The position numbers and the translations under genes are program-made. From positions 2,904,001 through 2,968,000 of the forward strand of contig JADJBV010000001.1 in the NCBI GenBank assembly GCA_016703535.1: a DNA stretch of 64,000 bases, read 5' to 3'. Of this stretch, positions 46,081-53,941 are shown piece by piece. Below the pieces are notes generated by a model. The model saw only the letters and a list, made by a program, of their open reading frames with translations. It was not told the DNA's origin and did no database searches. Source of the stretch: Deltaproteobacteria bacterium (lineage in GTDB: Bacteria; Myxococcota; Kuafuiibacteriia; Kuafuiibacteriales; Kuafuiibacteriaceae). How positions within the stretch are numbered: position 1 is the first letter of the stretch; every line of letters begins with the position of its first letter.

Positions 46081-46569
46081 TCAGCCCCTGGGCGTGCGCC
46101 CGGCTTCAGCACAAGTCAACGGCGGCCGCGCTTGGCGGCTGTCGCTGGCGCCCACTTCATCGATCCGCACCGTGGCGTCGGGGAAGGCCACGCCGTGCAG
46201 GGCCCCAGCGCCAACCTCGATCTCGGCGGCCACCGGCAACTCCAAGATGGTCCCGGGATCGTCGACCGGTCCGACCTCTCCGACCCGCACCAACTTGATC
46301 CAGACCTGGTTCAGGCACTGATCATCGTCTTGCCCGCCGAGTACCCCCAAGCTGCGGGCGTCCCGGGCGGTCATGTCGAGGGAGCCGATCAGCTCGTACT
46401 CTTCTTGGCAGAAGCGATCGCGGAGGGTCCGCTCGCAGCCGCCCCGCAACGTCGACTTGGGCGCCCGGAGCTCGAGCCCCACCGACTGATCGAGGCGGTT
46501 GTTCAGGTCGAGCTCGTCCTGGCCGCAGGCCAAGAAGGGAGCACAAACCGCGGCAGCCCAAACACGCAC
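46081..46569 (-). CDS. Small lipoprotein, hypothetical
   Basis: A 162-residue protein beginning at a GTG. The first ~15 residues are a short signal peptide with lipobox Cys15 (APFLAC). The mature part is beta-rich with four further cysteines (GGCERTLRDRFC, DDDQC, LTC). No family recognised. It lies three bases upstream of the GNAT start, so the two are in one operon. Confidence 0.65.
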   Translation of the reverse strand: MRVWAAAVCAPFLACGQDELDLNNRLDQSVGLELRAPKSTLRGGCERTLRDRFCQEEYELIGSLDMTARDARSLGVLGGQDDDQCLNQVWIKLVRVGEVGPVDDPGTILELPVAAEIEVGAGALHGVAFPDATVRIDEVGASDSRQARPPLTCAEAGRTPRG

Positions 46570-46607
46570 CCCCTCATCCTGACCAGGCCGAGGACGCCGC
46601 GCAAGTT

Positions 46608-47723
46608 TCAGGGGAGCTGATCGTGCAAGTGCTCGAGCAACACCCGGCCTGTGCCCTCGGGAAAAGGCCAGGACCGATAACAGAGATCCCGAAACGCAGG
46701 GTCTTTGGCCCAGTGTTCGGCGAACTCCACCGCGTGCTGCACGATCCGATCGTCGGGGGTGGTGCCAGGGCGCCGCTCCTCCCGAGCGATGGCGATCTGG
46801 GCCAGGTTGCGCACCTTCACCCGAAACGCCTCCAGATCGTCCCCCAGCCAGACCCGGGCACCCGTCGTGTTGGCGCTGCGAGGCGCCTTGGGTCGGTCGG
46901 CCAAGGCGTCCAGGACCTGGGGGCTGACCTCGAGCAGTTGAGCGGCGGCGGTGGTGTCGATCAGGCCGGGCTCCTGCTCCGGGCGACGCAAAAGAGTCGG
47001 TGGCGGGAGGCCCAAAATGCCCCGCTGGTAGATGGCGAAGCGGGCCTGGAGCGGCGCGTAGCTGGTCGGGTAGACCGGGAGGGCGTCGGGGGGCGGCCGG
47101 GTCGGATCGAGCGGGTGTTCTTCGCCGATCTGATCGTGGAGCGCCGAATAAGCGGCGAAAAGTGCGCGCCGGGGATCGGCCCCGTGAGGCCGTTGCCACA
47201 ACTTGGGCAGGCCCTCCCGCACCGCCCAGTCATCGGCTTGGCACTCGTCTTTGGCGCCCCGGACGTGGGCCGCCTCGTGGGCCAAGATCAAGGCCAGGCC
47301 GTCGAGGCTCAGCCCCTTGGTGCGGAGCAAGCCCCCCGGCACCAACACCTGCTCCTCCCCTTGGTGCACTTCGATCCGGGTCGAGGCCGAGGCCCAGTCG
47401 GCGACAAAATGCACGCCGAGGCGGCGGTGGGCCCGGCGCAACAGGGCGCTGACCTCACTTCGCGAAGGCCCCTCTTCGGGCAAGGAGGCCCGATATTCGG
47501 CCAAGTTGGGCGGCAAAAAGGCCCGGGTCCGCTGGCGGCGCCCGTGGGCGGGGTGGATCAACGTCGCGCCCTGGGACGGCGGGTTGGGGACGATCAAGCC
47601 CCCGGGGATCGGAGCCGAGGGGTCACGTTCGGCCGCCACTTGCAAGGCAGCTTGCACTTGCAAGTCAACTTGCGCATGCAAGACAACTTGCGCTTTGGGC
47701 GGCGGCGCGACCTTTCGACTCAT
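46608..47723 (-). CDS. Putative zinc metallopeptidase-like protein with repeated N-terminus
   Basis: A 371-residue cytoplasmic protein. Around residue 165 it has HExxH in LILAHEAAHVRG, followed by the acidic DECQADDWA, a gluzincin-like arrangement close to ImmA/IrrE-type or M48-like peptidases. N-terminal residues ~11-31 are a short repeat of the form (A)QVxLxxQ, encoded by three consecutive GCAAG-N4-CTTGC palindromes. The C-terminal part is helical (VRNLAQIAIAREE). Starts inside the stop of the aldehyde dehydrogenase gene (TGATG). Confidence 0.7.
   Translation of the reverse strand: MSRKVAPPPKAQVVLHAQVDLQVQAALQVAAERDPSAPIPGGLIVPNPPSQGATLIHPAHGRRQRTRAFLPPNLAEYRASLPEEGPSRSEVSALLRRAHRRLGVHFVADWASASTRIEVHQGEEQVLVPGGLLRTKGLSLDGLALILAHEAAHVRGAKDECQADDWAVREGLPKLWQRPHGADPRRALFAAYSALHDQIGEEHPLDPTRPPPDALPVYPTSYAPLQARFAIYQRGILGLPPPTLLRRPEQEPGLIDTTAAAQLLEVSPQVLDALADRPKAPRSANTTGARVWLGDDLEAFRVKVRNLAQIAIAREERRPGTTPDDRIVQHAVEFAEHWAKDPAFRDLCYRSWPFPEGTGRVLLEHLHDQLP
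47642..47691. repeat. Three adjacent copies of the palindrome GCAAG-N4-CTTGC
   Basis: Copies at 47642-47655 (spacer GCAG), 47660-47673 (TCAA) and 47678-47691 (ACAA), spaced at exactly 18 bp intervals, i.e. six codons. All are in the same codon phase of the metallopeptidase-like gene. The 18 bp period means the motif was duplicated in frame. Confidence 0.9.
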
Positions 47724-49330
47724 CAGCCCAACACCGACAGATCGGTCGCCTCTCGGGTCTGGCCGAAGTCGACGTCGATCTGGGCGAGCTGGAGTTTACC
47801 GGCCAGGTCCACGTTGACCGCGTGCCAGCGGGTGTAGGCGTCGAGCACCCAGACCCCGGACTCGCGGGTGCCGTTCCCCGACCAGCCGGTGCCGCCGAAG
47901 GGCAAGTGGGCCTCGGCGCCGCTGGTGGAGTTGTTGATGCTGCTCATGCCGGCCCGGATGCCGGTCTTGAACTTGAGCATCGCCTGGGGATCGTTGGTGT
48001 AGATCGACGACGACAAGCCGTAGGGCGTGCCGTTGGCGGTGGCCAAAGCCTCGTCGAAGCCGTCGACCTCCAGGATGTTGATGGTGGGGCCGAAGACCTC
48101 GGTCTGGGCGATCTTCATGCCGATCTTCACGCCATCCCAGATGGCCGGCCAGACGTAGAGGCCGTTGCTCGGATCGCCGATAAAACGTTCGCCCATGTTC
48201 TCTTTGGTGATGCGCCCCTCTTTGGAGGTGATCAACTTGGCGCCGTCGGCCCGGGCCATGGCGTAGTGCTCCATGAAGCGATCGTAGAAGCGTTCGCCGA
48301 TCAGGGGGCCGTACAACATCCCTTCACTTTGGGTCGGGTTGCCGATCTTGATGGCCTCGACCCGGGCCAGGAGTTTCTTCTTCAGTTCGGTGGCCACCGA
48401 CTTGTCGACGATCAGGTTGGCCAAGGAGGTGCAACGTTGGCCGGCGGTGCCGAAGCCCGCGAACAAGGCGCCGTCGACCGCGAGATCGAGGTTGGCGTCT
48501 TTGAGCACCACCATCGGATTTTTTCCGCCGAGCTCGAGCGACGGGATCTGCAGGTTGCGGCCACAGACCTCACCGACCAAACGACCGACGTTGGTGGAGC
48601 CGGTGAAGGAGACCTTCTGCACCAGGCCCTTGTCGACGGCCCGCAAGATGGCCTCACCGGCGGGGCGGCCGCCGTGGACCAGGTTGATGGTGCCCGCGGG
48701 GACGCCGGCCTCTTCGATGATCCGCGCGAACAAGTAGGCGATGACCGGCGCGTCTTCGCTCGGCTTCCAGACCACGGTGTTGCCGCACAAAAGGGCCGGC
48801 AAGATCTTCCAGCTCGGCACCGCCAAGGGGAAGTTGCCGGCGGTGATCATCGCCGCCACGCCGAGGGCCCGTCGGTAGGTGAAGAGCTCCTTGTTGGGCA
48901 TCTCGGACCAGACCGTCTGCCCGTAGAGGCGACGGCCTTCGGACTGGAAGAAGTGGGCGGTGTCGATGGCCTCTTGGACCTCACCCCGGGCCTCCTTCAT
49001 GGTCTTGCCGATCTCGCGGCACACCACCTTGGCCAGGCGCTCCTTGTGGGCCGAGAGGACCTCACCGATCCGGCCGATCACCTCGCCGCGGACCGGAGCC
49101 GGGGTGTTCGACCACTTGCTGAAGGCAACACCAGCGGCCTTGCAGGCGGCGTCGACGTCGCCTTCGCCGCTGTCGGGGGCGGTGCCGACCAGGTCTTGGG
49201 TGTCGCAGGCCGAACGAGCCTCGAAGCGCTTTTTGCTGTCGGCTTCGCGCTCTTCGCCGCCGATCAGGTTGCGGGCGACGATGGTCGGGAGGAAGTGGCC
49301 GTTCGGGTGGGTGTCGAGCTTGCGGGTCAC
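47723..49330 (-). CDS. Aldehyde dehydrogenase, probable aminoadipate-semialdehyde type
   Basis: A 535-residue NAD(P)-dependent ALDH from a GTG start. The cofactor-binding VSFTGSTNVGRLVGE, the general-base glutamate in SLELGGKNPMVVL and the nucleophile in GTAGQRCTSLAN are intact. Its neighbour two genes away is a lysine 6-aminotransferase, so oxidation of 2-aminoadipate 6-semialdehyde (or piperideine-6-carboxylate) to 2-aminoadipate is the likely reaction, as in Lat-Pcd pairs of actinomycetes. The link rests on context and on ALDH7-like features; other aldehydes are possible. Confidence 0.85.
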   Translation of the reverse strand: MTRKLDTHPNGHFLPTIVARNLIGGEEREADSKKRFEARSACDTQDLVGTAPDSGEGDVDAACKAAGVAFSKWSNTPAPVRGEVIGRIGEVLSAHKERLAKVVCREIGKTMKEARGEVQEAIDTAHFFQSEGRRLYGQTVWSEMPNKELFTYRRALGVAAMITAGNFPLAVPSWKILPALLCGNTVVWKPSEDAPVIAYLFARIIEEAGVPAGTINLVHGGRPAGEAILRAVDKGLVQKVSFTGSTNVGRLVGEVCGRNLQIPSLELGGKNPMVVLKDANLDLAVDGALFAGFGTAGQRCTSLANLIVDKSVATELKKKLLARVEAIKIGNPTQSEGMLYGPLIGERFYDRFMEHYAMARADGAKLITSKEGRITKENMGERFIGDPSNGLYVWPAIWDGVKIGMKIAQTEVFGPTINILEVDGFDEALATANGTPYGLSSSIYTNDPQAMLKFKTGIRAGMSSINNSTSGAEAHLPFGGTGWSGNGTRESGVWVLDAYTRWHAVNVDLAGKLQLAQIDVDFGQTREATDLSVLG

Positions 49331-49733
49331 GCCCAGGCGTTAACACCAAAGGCGGAGGACGGCCAAGGAGAGCCTCGGGGTCCCGGGCCGGCGAAGCCGG
49401 CCCACCCCTCTACGCCCGCGGGAGCGGGCTGCGCGCCCAAGGCTTGCCGGGGTCCCGGGCCGACGAAGCCGTCCCACCCCTCTACGCCCGCGGGAGCGGG
49501 CTGCGCGCCCAAGGCTTGCCGGGGTCCCGGGCCGACGAAGCCGGCCCACCCCTCTACGCCCGCGGGAGCGGGCTGCGCGCCCAAAGGCTTGCCGGGTCCC
49601 GGGCCGACGAAGCCGTCCCACCCCTCTACGCCCGCGGGAGCGGGCTGCGCGCCCAAAGGCTTGCCGGGGTCCCGGGCCGACGAAGCCGTCCCGCCCCTTT
49701 AGCCTGCGAGAGCGGGTTCGAGCATGCGGAGGT
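49331..49733. other. Intergenic region filled by a tandem repeat array
   Basis: About 400 bp between two leftward genes, without a gene. A peptide with a 24-residue period can be read in several frames only because the repeat is 72 bp, a multiple of three. The region should contain the promoter of the aldehyde dehydrogenase gene in its left ~45 bp, but no clear boxes are visible. Confidence 0.7.
49377..49720. repeat. Tandem array of ~72 bp GC-rich repeats, four units plus a degenerate fifth
   Basis: Units start at 49377, 49449, 49521, 49594 and 49666 (72, 72, 73, 72 bp apart). Each holds the core CCACCCCTCTACGCCCGC, the hairpin CCCGC-GGGA-GCGGG, and a second inverted repeat linking GGCTTGCC to GACGAAGCC across the unit boundary. 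Units differ at only a few bases, except the last, which is diverged and truncated. A single related copy lies at 52663-52734, so this is a dispersed REP-like family. Confidence 0.9.
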
Positions 49734-51218
49734 TCACCAGTGGGAGGACTCTTCGCCGCCGTCCTCCAGCTTGTTGGGGCGACGGTGGCGGGTCACGGCC
49801 CGCTCCGAAACCGGAGGCACGTCGATCTCGTAGGCCCGCATCTTTCGGTACATGGTGGCCCGACCGACGCCCAGAAGTTCGGCGGCCCTGGACACGCAGC
49901 CTCCCGCGTTTTTCAGGGCGAAGCGGAAGATCTCGGCCTCGTAGACATCGTAGGGCTGGACCTGCCCGGAGGCGTCGAGGGTCGGTGACCAACCCGAGGC
50001 CGGGTCGGGGGCGCTGAAGATCGGAGCCATGGGCGCGACGGGCGCCGCTTCTTTGACCAGCGGGGGCGGCGCGATGGCGGCCCCTAGATCGAGGCGGAAA
50101 CGTTGGCCGTCCTCGACCACCGCCACCCTCCTCACCTCCGCCACCAGCTCGGGCAAGTTGGCCGCGTACTCTCGGCCGACCAAGATGTCGATGACCGCGG
50201 GATCCAGCTCGAAGGTCGCGGCCCCGGAGCTGCGGGAGATCGCCACCGCGATGCGGCGCACCAGCTCGGGCAGATCGTCGCGGCGTTCGGCCAGGCTCGG
50301 CACGTTCACCGTCGTGTGCCCGACCAAACCGGCCAGGTCCGCTCGGACTCGGCCAGCCGCCACTTCGGCCTCGAGGGGCCCTTCGACCCCCAGGACCATC
50401 GGCGGCCAACGCACGGGCGCGCCGTTGCCCCGGGCCGACGAGAGGCCCTGCAGGAGCTTGTAGAGTCGCTCTTGGCCCGAGTCACCCAAGGCCGCGGTCG
50501 ACTCCACGTAGACCACGCCACCTTTGGCTTGAGCGAAGGCCGACAAGGTGCCGCTGGCGCCGAAGAGCGCGTCTTCGACCTTGGCGACCGAGGCGTCGGC
50601 CCGCACCACCACAAAAGGCCCCTCGGAGCGGGGCCCGACCTTGTGGAAGCGTCGGGCGTAGGCCTCTTGTCCGAGGCCGGGTGCACCGGACAAGACCAGG
50701 GTGGCTTCGGTGCCCGCGGCCCGGTCGACGGCGCCGATGGCGTCCCGGAGTCGAGGGCAATCACCGACCAGGGGGTCGATCGGGAGGGCCTCATAACCGC
50801 TGAGCGAACGACCGTTGGGTTTGGCCATCGGGGCGGGCGCCGCCGCGACCGGGGCGCCTTTGACGTGGCGTTCGAGGAGCCGGTGCAGGCGTTCGCCGTC
50901 GAGGGGGCGCTCGAAGACGTCGAGGGCGCCCGCTTTGACGGCGGCCACCACGTCCGGCACCCGAGCCCGGGCCGCGACGCAGACCACCTTGGGCTTTTCC
51001 GGAGAAGCGACCAGCTGCTCGACGACGTCGCCGCCGGGGCTCTTCAGGCCCAGGTCGACGAGCACGAAGCTGGGCCTCATGCGAGCCACCTCTTCGCGAC
51101 CGAGGGCGATGTTATCGACCTCCCGGACCGTGTAGCCGCGCTCCCTAAAGTAGCGGGCGGCGCCGGCGCGAAAGGCCGAATCGCCATCGATGATCAGGAG
51201 GGACCGGGAGACCAACAT
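49734..51218 (-). CDS. Degenerate NtrC-like response regulator (REC, AAA-like, Fis HTH)
   Basis: A 494-residue protein, start at MLVSRSLLIIDGDS. The receiver keeps the acceptor region VLVDLGLKSPGG, but its conserved lysine is replaced by Arg (VFERPLDGE). The AAA+ domain has lost Walker A (LSGAPGLGQEAYARRF instead of GESGTGKE) and the sigma54-contact GAFTGA loop (ALFGASGTLSAFAQ). Walker B reads GGVVYVESTAAL. The C-terminal Fis-type helix-turn-helix (AAELLGVGRATMYRKMRAYEI) is well preserved. It probably binds DNA but does not activate sigma54 polymerase by ATP hydrolysis. Flanked by the lysine-catabolism pair. Confidence 0.82.
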   Translation of the reverse strand: MLVSRSLLIIDGDSAFRAGAARYFRERGYTVREVDNIALGREEVARMRPSFVLVDLGLKSPGGDVVEQLVASPEKPKVVCVAARARVPDVVAAVKAGALDVFERPLDGERLHRLLERHVKGAPVAAAPAPMAKPNGRSLSGYEALPIDPLVGDCPRLRDAIGAVDRAAGTEATLVLSGAPGLGQEAYARRFHKVGPRSEGPFVVVRADASVAKVEDALFGASGTLSAFAQAKGGVVYVESTAALGDSGQERLYKLLQGLSSARGNGAPVRWPPMVLGVEGPLEAEVAAGRVRADLAGLVGHTTVNVPSLAERRDDLPELVRRIAVAISRSSGAATFELDPAVIDILVGREYAANLPELVAEVRRVAVVEDGQRFRLDLGAAIAPPPLVKEAAPVAPMAPIFSAPDPASGWSPTLDASGQVQPYDVYEAEIFRFALKNAGGCVSRAAELLGVGRATMYRKMRAYEIDVPPVSERAVTRHRRPNKLEDGGEESSHW

Positions 51219-51240
51219 GCTACCCCGTCCAATCGGACCC

Positions 51241-51263
51241 TTGCGGCCGAGATTGAGCCGCAA
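51241..51263. promoter_or_regulatory. Inverted repeat upstream of the NtrC-like gene
   Basis: TTGCGGC (51241-51247) and GCCGCAA (51257-51263) form a perfect 7 bp inverted repeat with a 9-base centre. It lies 23 bp upstream of the regulator's ATG and 56 bp downstream of the aminotransferase stop. It could be an operator (autoregulation by the Fis-type HTH) or a transcript-end hairpin; there is no T-run. Confidence 0.4.
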
Positions 51264-51318
51264 CACCTTGGGTCGTTTGCGATGACAGCGTGTTGGGCCT
51301 CGGGGGCCGGCGACGAAC

Positions 51319-52617
51319 CTACGCCAAGACCCCTCTCAGGGTGTCCAGGGCCCGATCGCAGTCCGCGGGTCCCACATCCAAGGCGGGTCGGAGTCGGACC
51401 GAACGTTCACCGCAGGAAAGCACCAAAAGCCCTCGGTTCATGGCCTCTTGGACCACATGGTCTCGTTGGGCGGTGGTCGGGAGGTCAAAAGCAAGGAGGA
51501 GGCCCACCCCTCGAACGTTGGTCACCGACTCGTACTGAGATTCGAAGGCCAAGAGGCCTTGGCGCAGCCGTTCGCCCTGGTTTTTTGCGTTGGCCAGGAG
51601 GTGGTCGTCGCGGACGATCTCCAAAAAGCGCTGGGAGCGCACAAAGTCCGACAGGTTCCCGGCGAAGGTGCTGCTGATCCGGGACTTCACCTTGAAGACC
51701 GACTCGACCTCGTCGAGCCGGCTCCCCGCCATGACACCGCCGGTCTGGGCCCGTTTGGCGAAGGCCACCAGGTCGGGGACCACGCCGGTCTGCTCGTACA
51801 ACCAACGGGTCCCGGTGGTGCCCATGCCGGTCTGGACCTCGTCGAAGATCAACAGGGCCTGGCGGCGATCGCAGAGGCTGCGGAGGGCCTGGAGGAATTG
51901 GGGCCGGAAGTGCCGATCGCCGCCTTCACACTGGATCGGTTCGATGATCACCGCGGCGATCGCCCGCTCACCGCGCTGTTCGTAGACCCGATCGATCTCG
52001 TCGAGGGCCTTCTGTTCGGCGGCCTCCACCTCGTCGAGGCTCGGCTTGCCCATGACGAAGCTGAGGGCAGGGCTGTTGACCCGGGGCCAGTCGAACTTGG
52101 GAAAGTTCCGAGTCTTTCGGGGGTCGGCGGTGTTGGTGAGCGACAGGGTGTAGCCCGAGCGGCCGTGGAACGCGTGGCGAAAGTGCAGCACTTGGGTGCA
52201 GGCGTTTTCGTCGGCGCCGGTCTTCTGCACCTTCCAGTCGAAGGCGGCCTTGAGCGCGTTCTCCACGGCCAAGGCGCCTCCGTCGATGAAGAACAGGTGC
52301 CGCATCCCTGGCCCCATCGCCAAGGTGCGGAAGGTCTCCACGAACTCGGCGAAGAGGCCGGTGTAGACGTCGCAGTTGGACGGTTTGGCCATCGCCGACA
52401 GGAGGAGGCGGCGTTGGTACTCGGGGTCCTTGAGCGCCGGGTGGTCGAAGGCGACCGGCCGGGACGCGTAGAAGGTGAAGAAATCAAGGTACTCCCGGCC
52501 ATCCCGGGCGTCCTTGAGGTACTGGCCGTGGCTGCCGTCGAGGTCGAGGACAAACGGGTACCCTTCGACCAGGATCGAGCGCCGGAGCGTCTCGTGGACC
52601 TCTGTAGGACGAATCAT
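51319..52617 (-). CDS. lat: L-lysine 6-aminotransferase
   Basis: A 432-residue class III PLP aminotransferase. The Lat family N-terminus is clear: VHETLRRSILVEGYPFVLDL, SHGQYLKDARDGREYLDFF, and FYASRPVAFDHPAL. The cofactor aspartate is in LLIFDEVQTGMGTTG and the PLP lysine in VAFAKRAQTGGVMAG. It transfers the epsilon amino group of lysine to 2-oxoglutarate, giving 2-aminoadipate semialdehyde. No strong Shine-Dalgarno precedes the ATG at 52617. The aldehyde dehydrogenase ~2 kb downstream on the same strand probably takes the product. Confidence 0.92.
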   Translation of the reverse strand: MIRPTEVHETLRRSILVEGYPFVLDLDGSHGQYLKDARDGREYLDFFTFYASRPVAFDHPALKDPEYQRRLLLSAMAKPSNCDVYTGLFAEFVETFRTLAMGPGMRHLFFIDGGALAVENALKAAFDWKVQKTGADENACTQVLHFRHAFHGRSGYTLSLTNTADPRKTRNFPKFDWPRVNSPALSFVMGKPSLDEVEAAEQKALDEIDRVYEQRGERAIAAVIIEPIQCEGGDRHFRPQFLQALRSLCDRRQALLIFDEVQTGMGTTGTRWLYEQTGVVPDLVAFAKRAQTGGVMAGSRLDEVESVFKVKSRISSTFAGNLSDFVRSQRFLEIVRDDHLLANAKNQGERLRQGLLAFESQYESVTNVRGVGLLLAFDLPTTAQRDHVVQEAMNRGLLVLSCGERSVRLRPALDVGPADCDRALDTLRGVLA

Positions 52618-52975
52618 CGCCAGAGGTTCGCCAAAATCCCCCCCGCCGTCCACTCCGGGCTTGGGGGCCCGGTCCGGCAAAGCCGGCCCACCCCTCTACG
52701 CCCGCGGGGGCGGGCTGCGCGCCTTCGGCTTGCCAGAGCCGAACCGGCGGACCCCGTTGAAGTGGCAGGCCGGCCTCCAGCAGGGCTGCCCCAAAGCTCT
52801 TCCCGTCTTCCCGCCTTCCTGTCGTCTCCTGCCCACCGTTGATTCGGCACCCACCCCCGACCCTGAGCGCCGCCCAACGTCCGCCACCGGCTGGGACCCT
52901 CAGGATACCCTGAGGTGGTGTGAGAGCCCTCGCGCCGGTGCAGAAGTTGGGTGGGTTCTGGTAGTCTCGGCGCCC
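52618..52975. other. Divergent intergenic region
   Basis: About 358 bp between the leftward lat gene and the rightward PAP2 gene. It carries the solitary REP-like copy (52663-52734) and must hold both promoters. A possible TTGGGT..TAGTCT pair near 52947-52968 is weak. Nothing else recognisable. Confidence 0.5.
52663..52734. repeat. Solitary copy of the ~72 bp REP-like repeat
   Basis: Shares GCCGGCCCACCCCTCTACGC and the following CCCGCGGG..GCGGGCTGCGCGCC with the array 3 kb away, and ends CTTGCC like the array units. It differs in the first ~15 bases and around CTTCGG, so it is an older or independent copy. Located upstream of lat. Confidence 0.85.
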
Positions 52976-53935
52976 GTGGCGGAGGCGGTGTCCGAGCTGA
53001 CCGGAGACGTTCCGGTCGATGGGTCGGAACCGCCGGGTCTGCACCTGCGGGCGGCCGACCTTTTGGCCATTTCGGTGCCGCTGCTCTTCGGCTCGGCGTT
53101 GATCTCGGGCCCGGATCGGACTCGGGAGGTCTGGATCTCCTTCTTTTGGCTCCTCTTCGCCGCCGTGTTGGGCGTCGTGGGCCGCTTGATCGCCTCCCGG
53201 AGCGCCCATTGGGCCGCCCAGGCCGCCGGCAGCTACTACATCATCGTCAACGTCTACCTCTCCTATCGCCACGTCAGCCCGCTGATCGATCGGGTCTCGC
53301 CGGTGGTCTACGACCGCGACCTGCAGGCGATCGACCAATGGATCTTCGGGACCCAACCGTCGATCTGGTTGGAGCGCTTTCATCACCCCTGGCTGACCGA
53401 GATCCTCTTCATCAGTTATTCGCTGTTCTTCTTTTGGCAGGTCGCATTGGGCACCTTGTTGTTCCTGAAGAAGCGGCAAGACTTCCACGCCTACGTGCTG
53501 CTGGTGGTCGCCTTTTATCTGCTGAGCTACGTGATGTACCTGATGGTGCCGGCGATCGGGCCCCGCTTCGATCTGCTGAGCCAGTACCAATACCCGCTGA
53601 CCGGCGTGTTTTTGGCCAAACACATCGAGGCCAGCTTCATCGACATCCCGATGGTCCGGGACTGCTTCCCCTCGGGCCATACCGGCTTGACCTTGTTGAC
53701 GCTCTACCAAGCGTGGAGGAGCGGCATGAAGAAGTTCTTCTTCGTGATGTTGCCGTTCGGCCTGCTGCTGATCTTCTCCACGGTCTACTGCCGCTTTCAC
53801 TACGTGGTCGATCTGCTCTGCGCCCTGCCCTTCCTGACCGGGATCTTGCTGTTGCGGCACGGGCTCTTGACGGCCCTGCCTGACGGCATCTACGTGCCGC
53901 TGCGCCGCCGTGGCATGGCCCGCGCCTCGGCCTGA
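52976..53935 (+). CDS. PAP2-superfamily membrane protein, AUR1/IPC-synthase-like
   Basis: A 319-residue protein with about eight membrane helices. The PAP2 catalytic motifs are in the C-terminal half: CFPSGHTGLTLLTL and STVYCRFHYVVDLLCA (SxxxRxxxHxxxD-like). The N-terminal half, with WLERFHHPWLTEILF, resembles the inositol phosphorylceramide synthase (AUR1) family. It should act on lipid phosphates at the periplasmic face: either phosphatase or phospho-headgroup transfer. GTG start with no strong ribosome-binding site. Confidence 0.82.
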   Translation: MAEAVSELTGDVPVDGSEPPGLHLRAADLLAISVPLLFGSALISGPDRTREVWISFFWLLFAAVLGVVGRLIASRSAHWAAQAAGSYYIIVNVYLSYRHVSPLIDRVSPVVYDRDLQAIDQWIFGTQPSIWLERFHHPWLTEILFISYSLFFFWQVALGTLLFLKKRQDFHAYVLLVVAFYLLSYVMYLMVPAIGPRFDLLSQYQYPLTGVFLAKHIEASFIDIPMVRDCFPSGHTGLTLLTLYQAWRSGMKKFFFVMLPFGLLLIFSTVYCRFHYVVDLLCALPFLTGILLLRHGLLTALPDGIYVPLRRRGMARASA

Positions 53936-53941
53936 GGTCCC

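Noticed and set aside
49327..49656. A repetitive protein with 24-residue units in the repeat array
   Set aside because: The repeat length is divisible by three, which opens frames on both strands; no ribosome-binding site, and units start in mid-repeat.
49377..49720. A CRISPR array
   Set aside because: Units are ~72 bp and contiguous, with no unique spacers between conserved repeats, and no cas genes are nearby.
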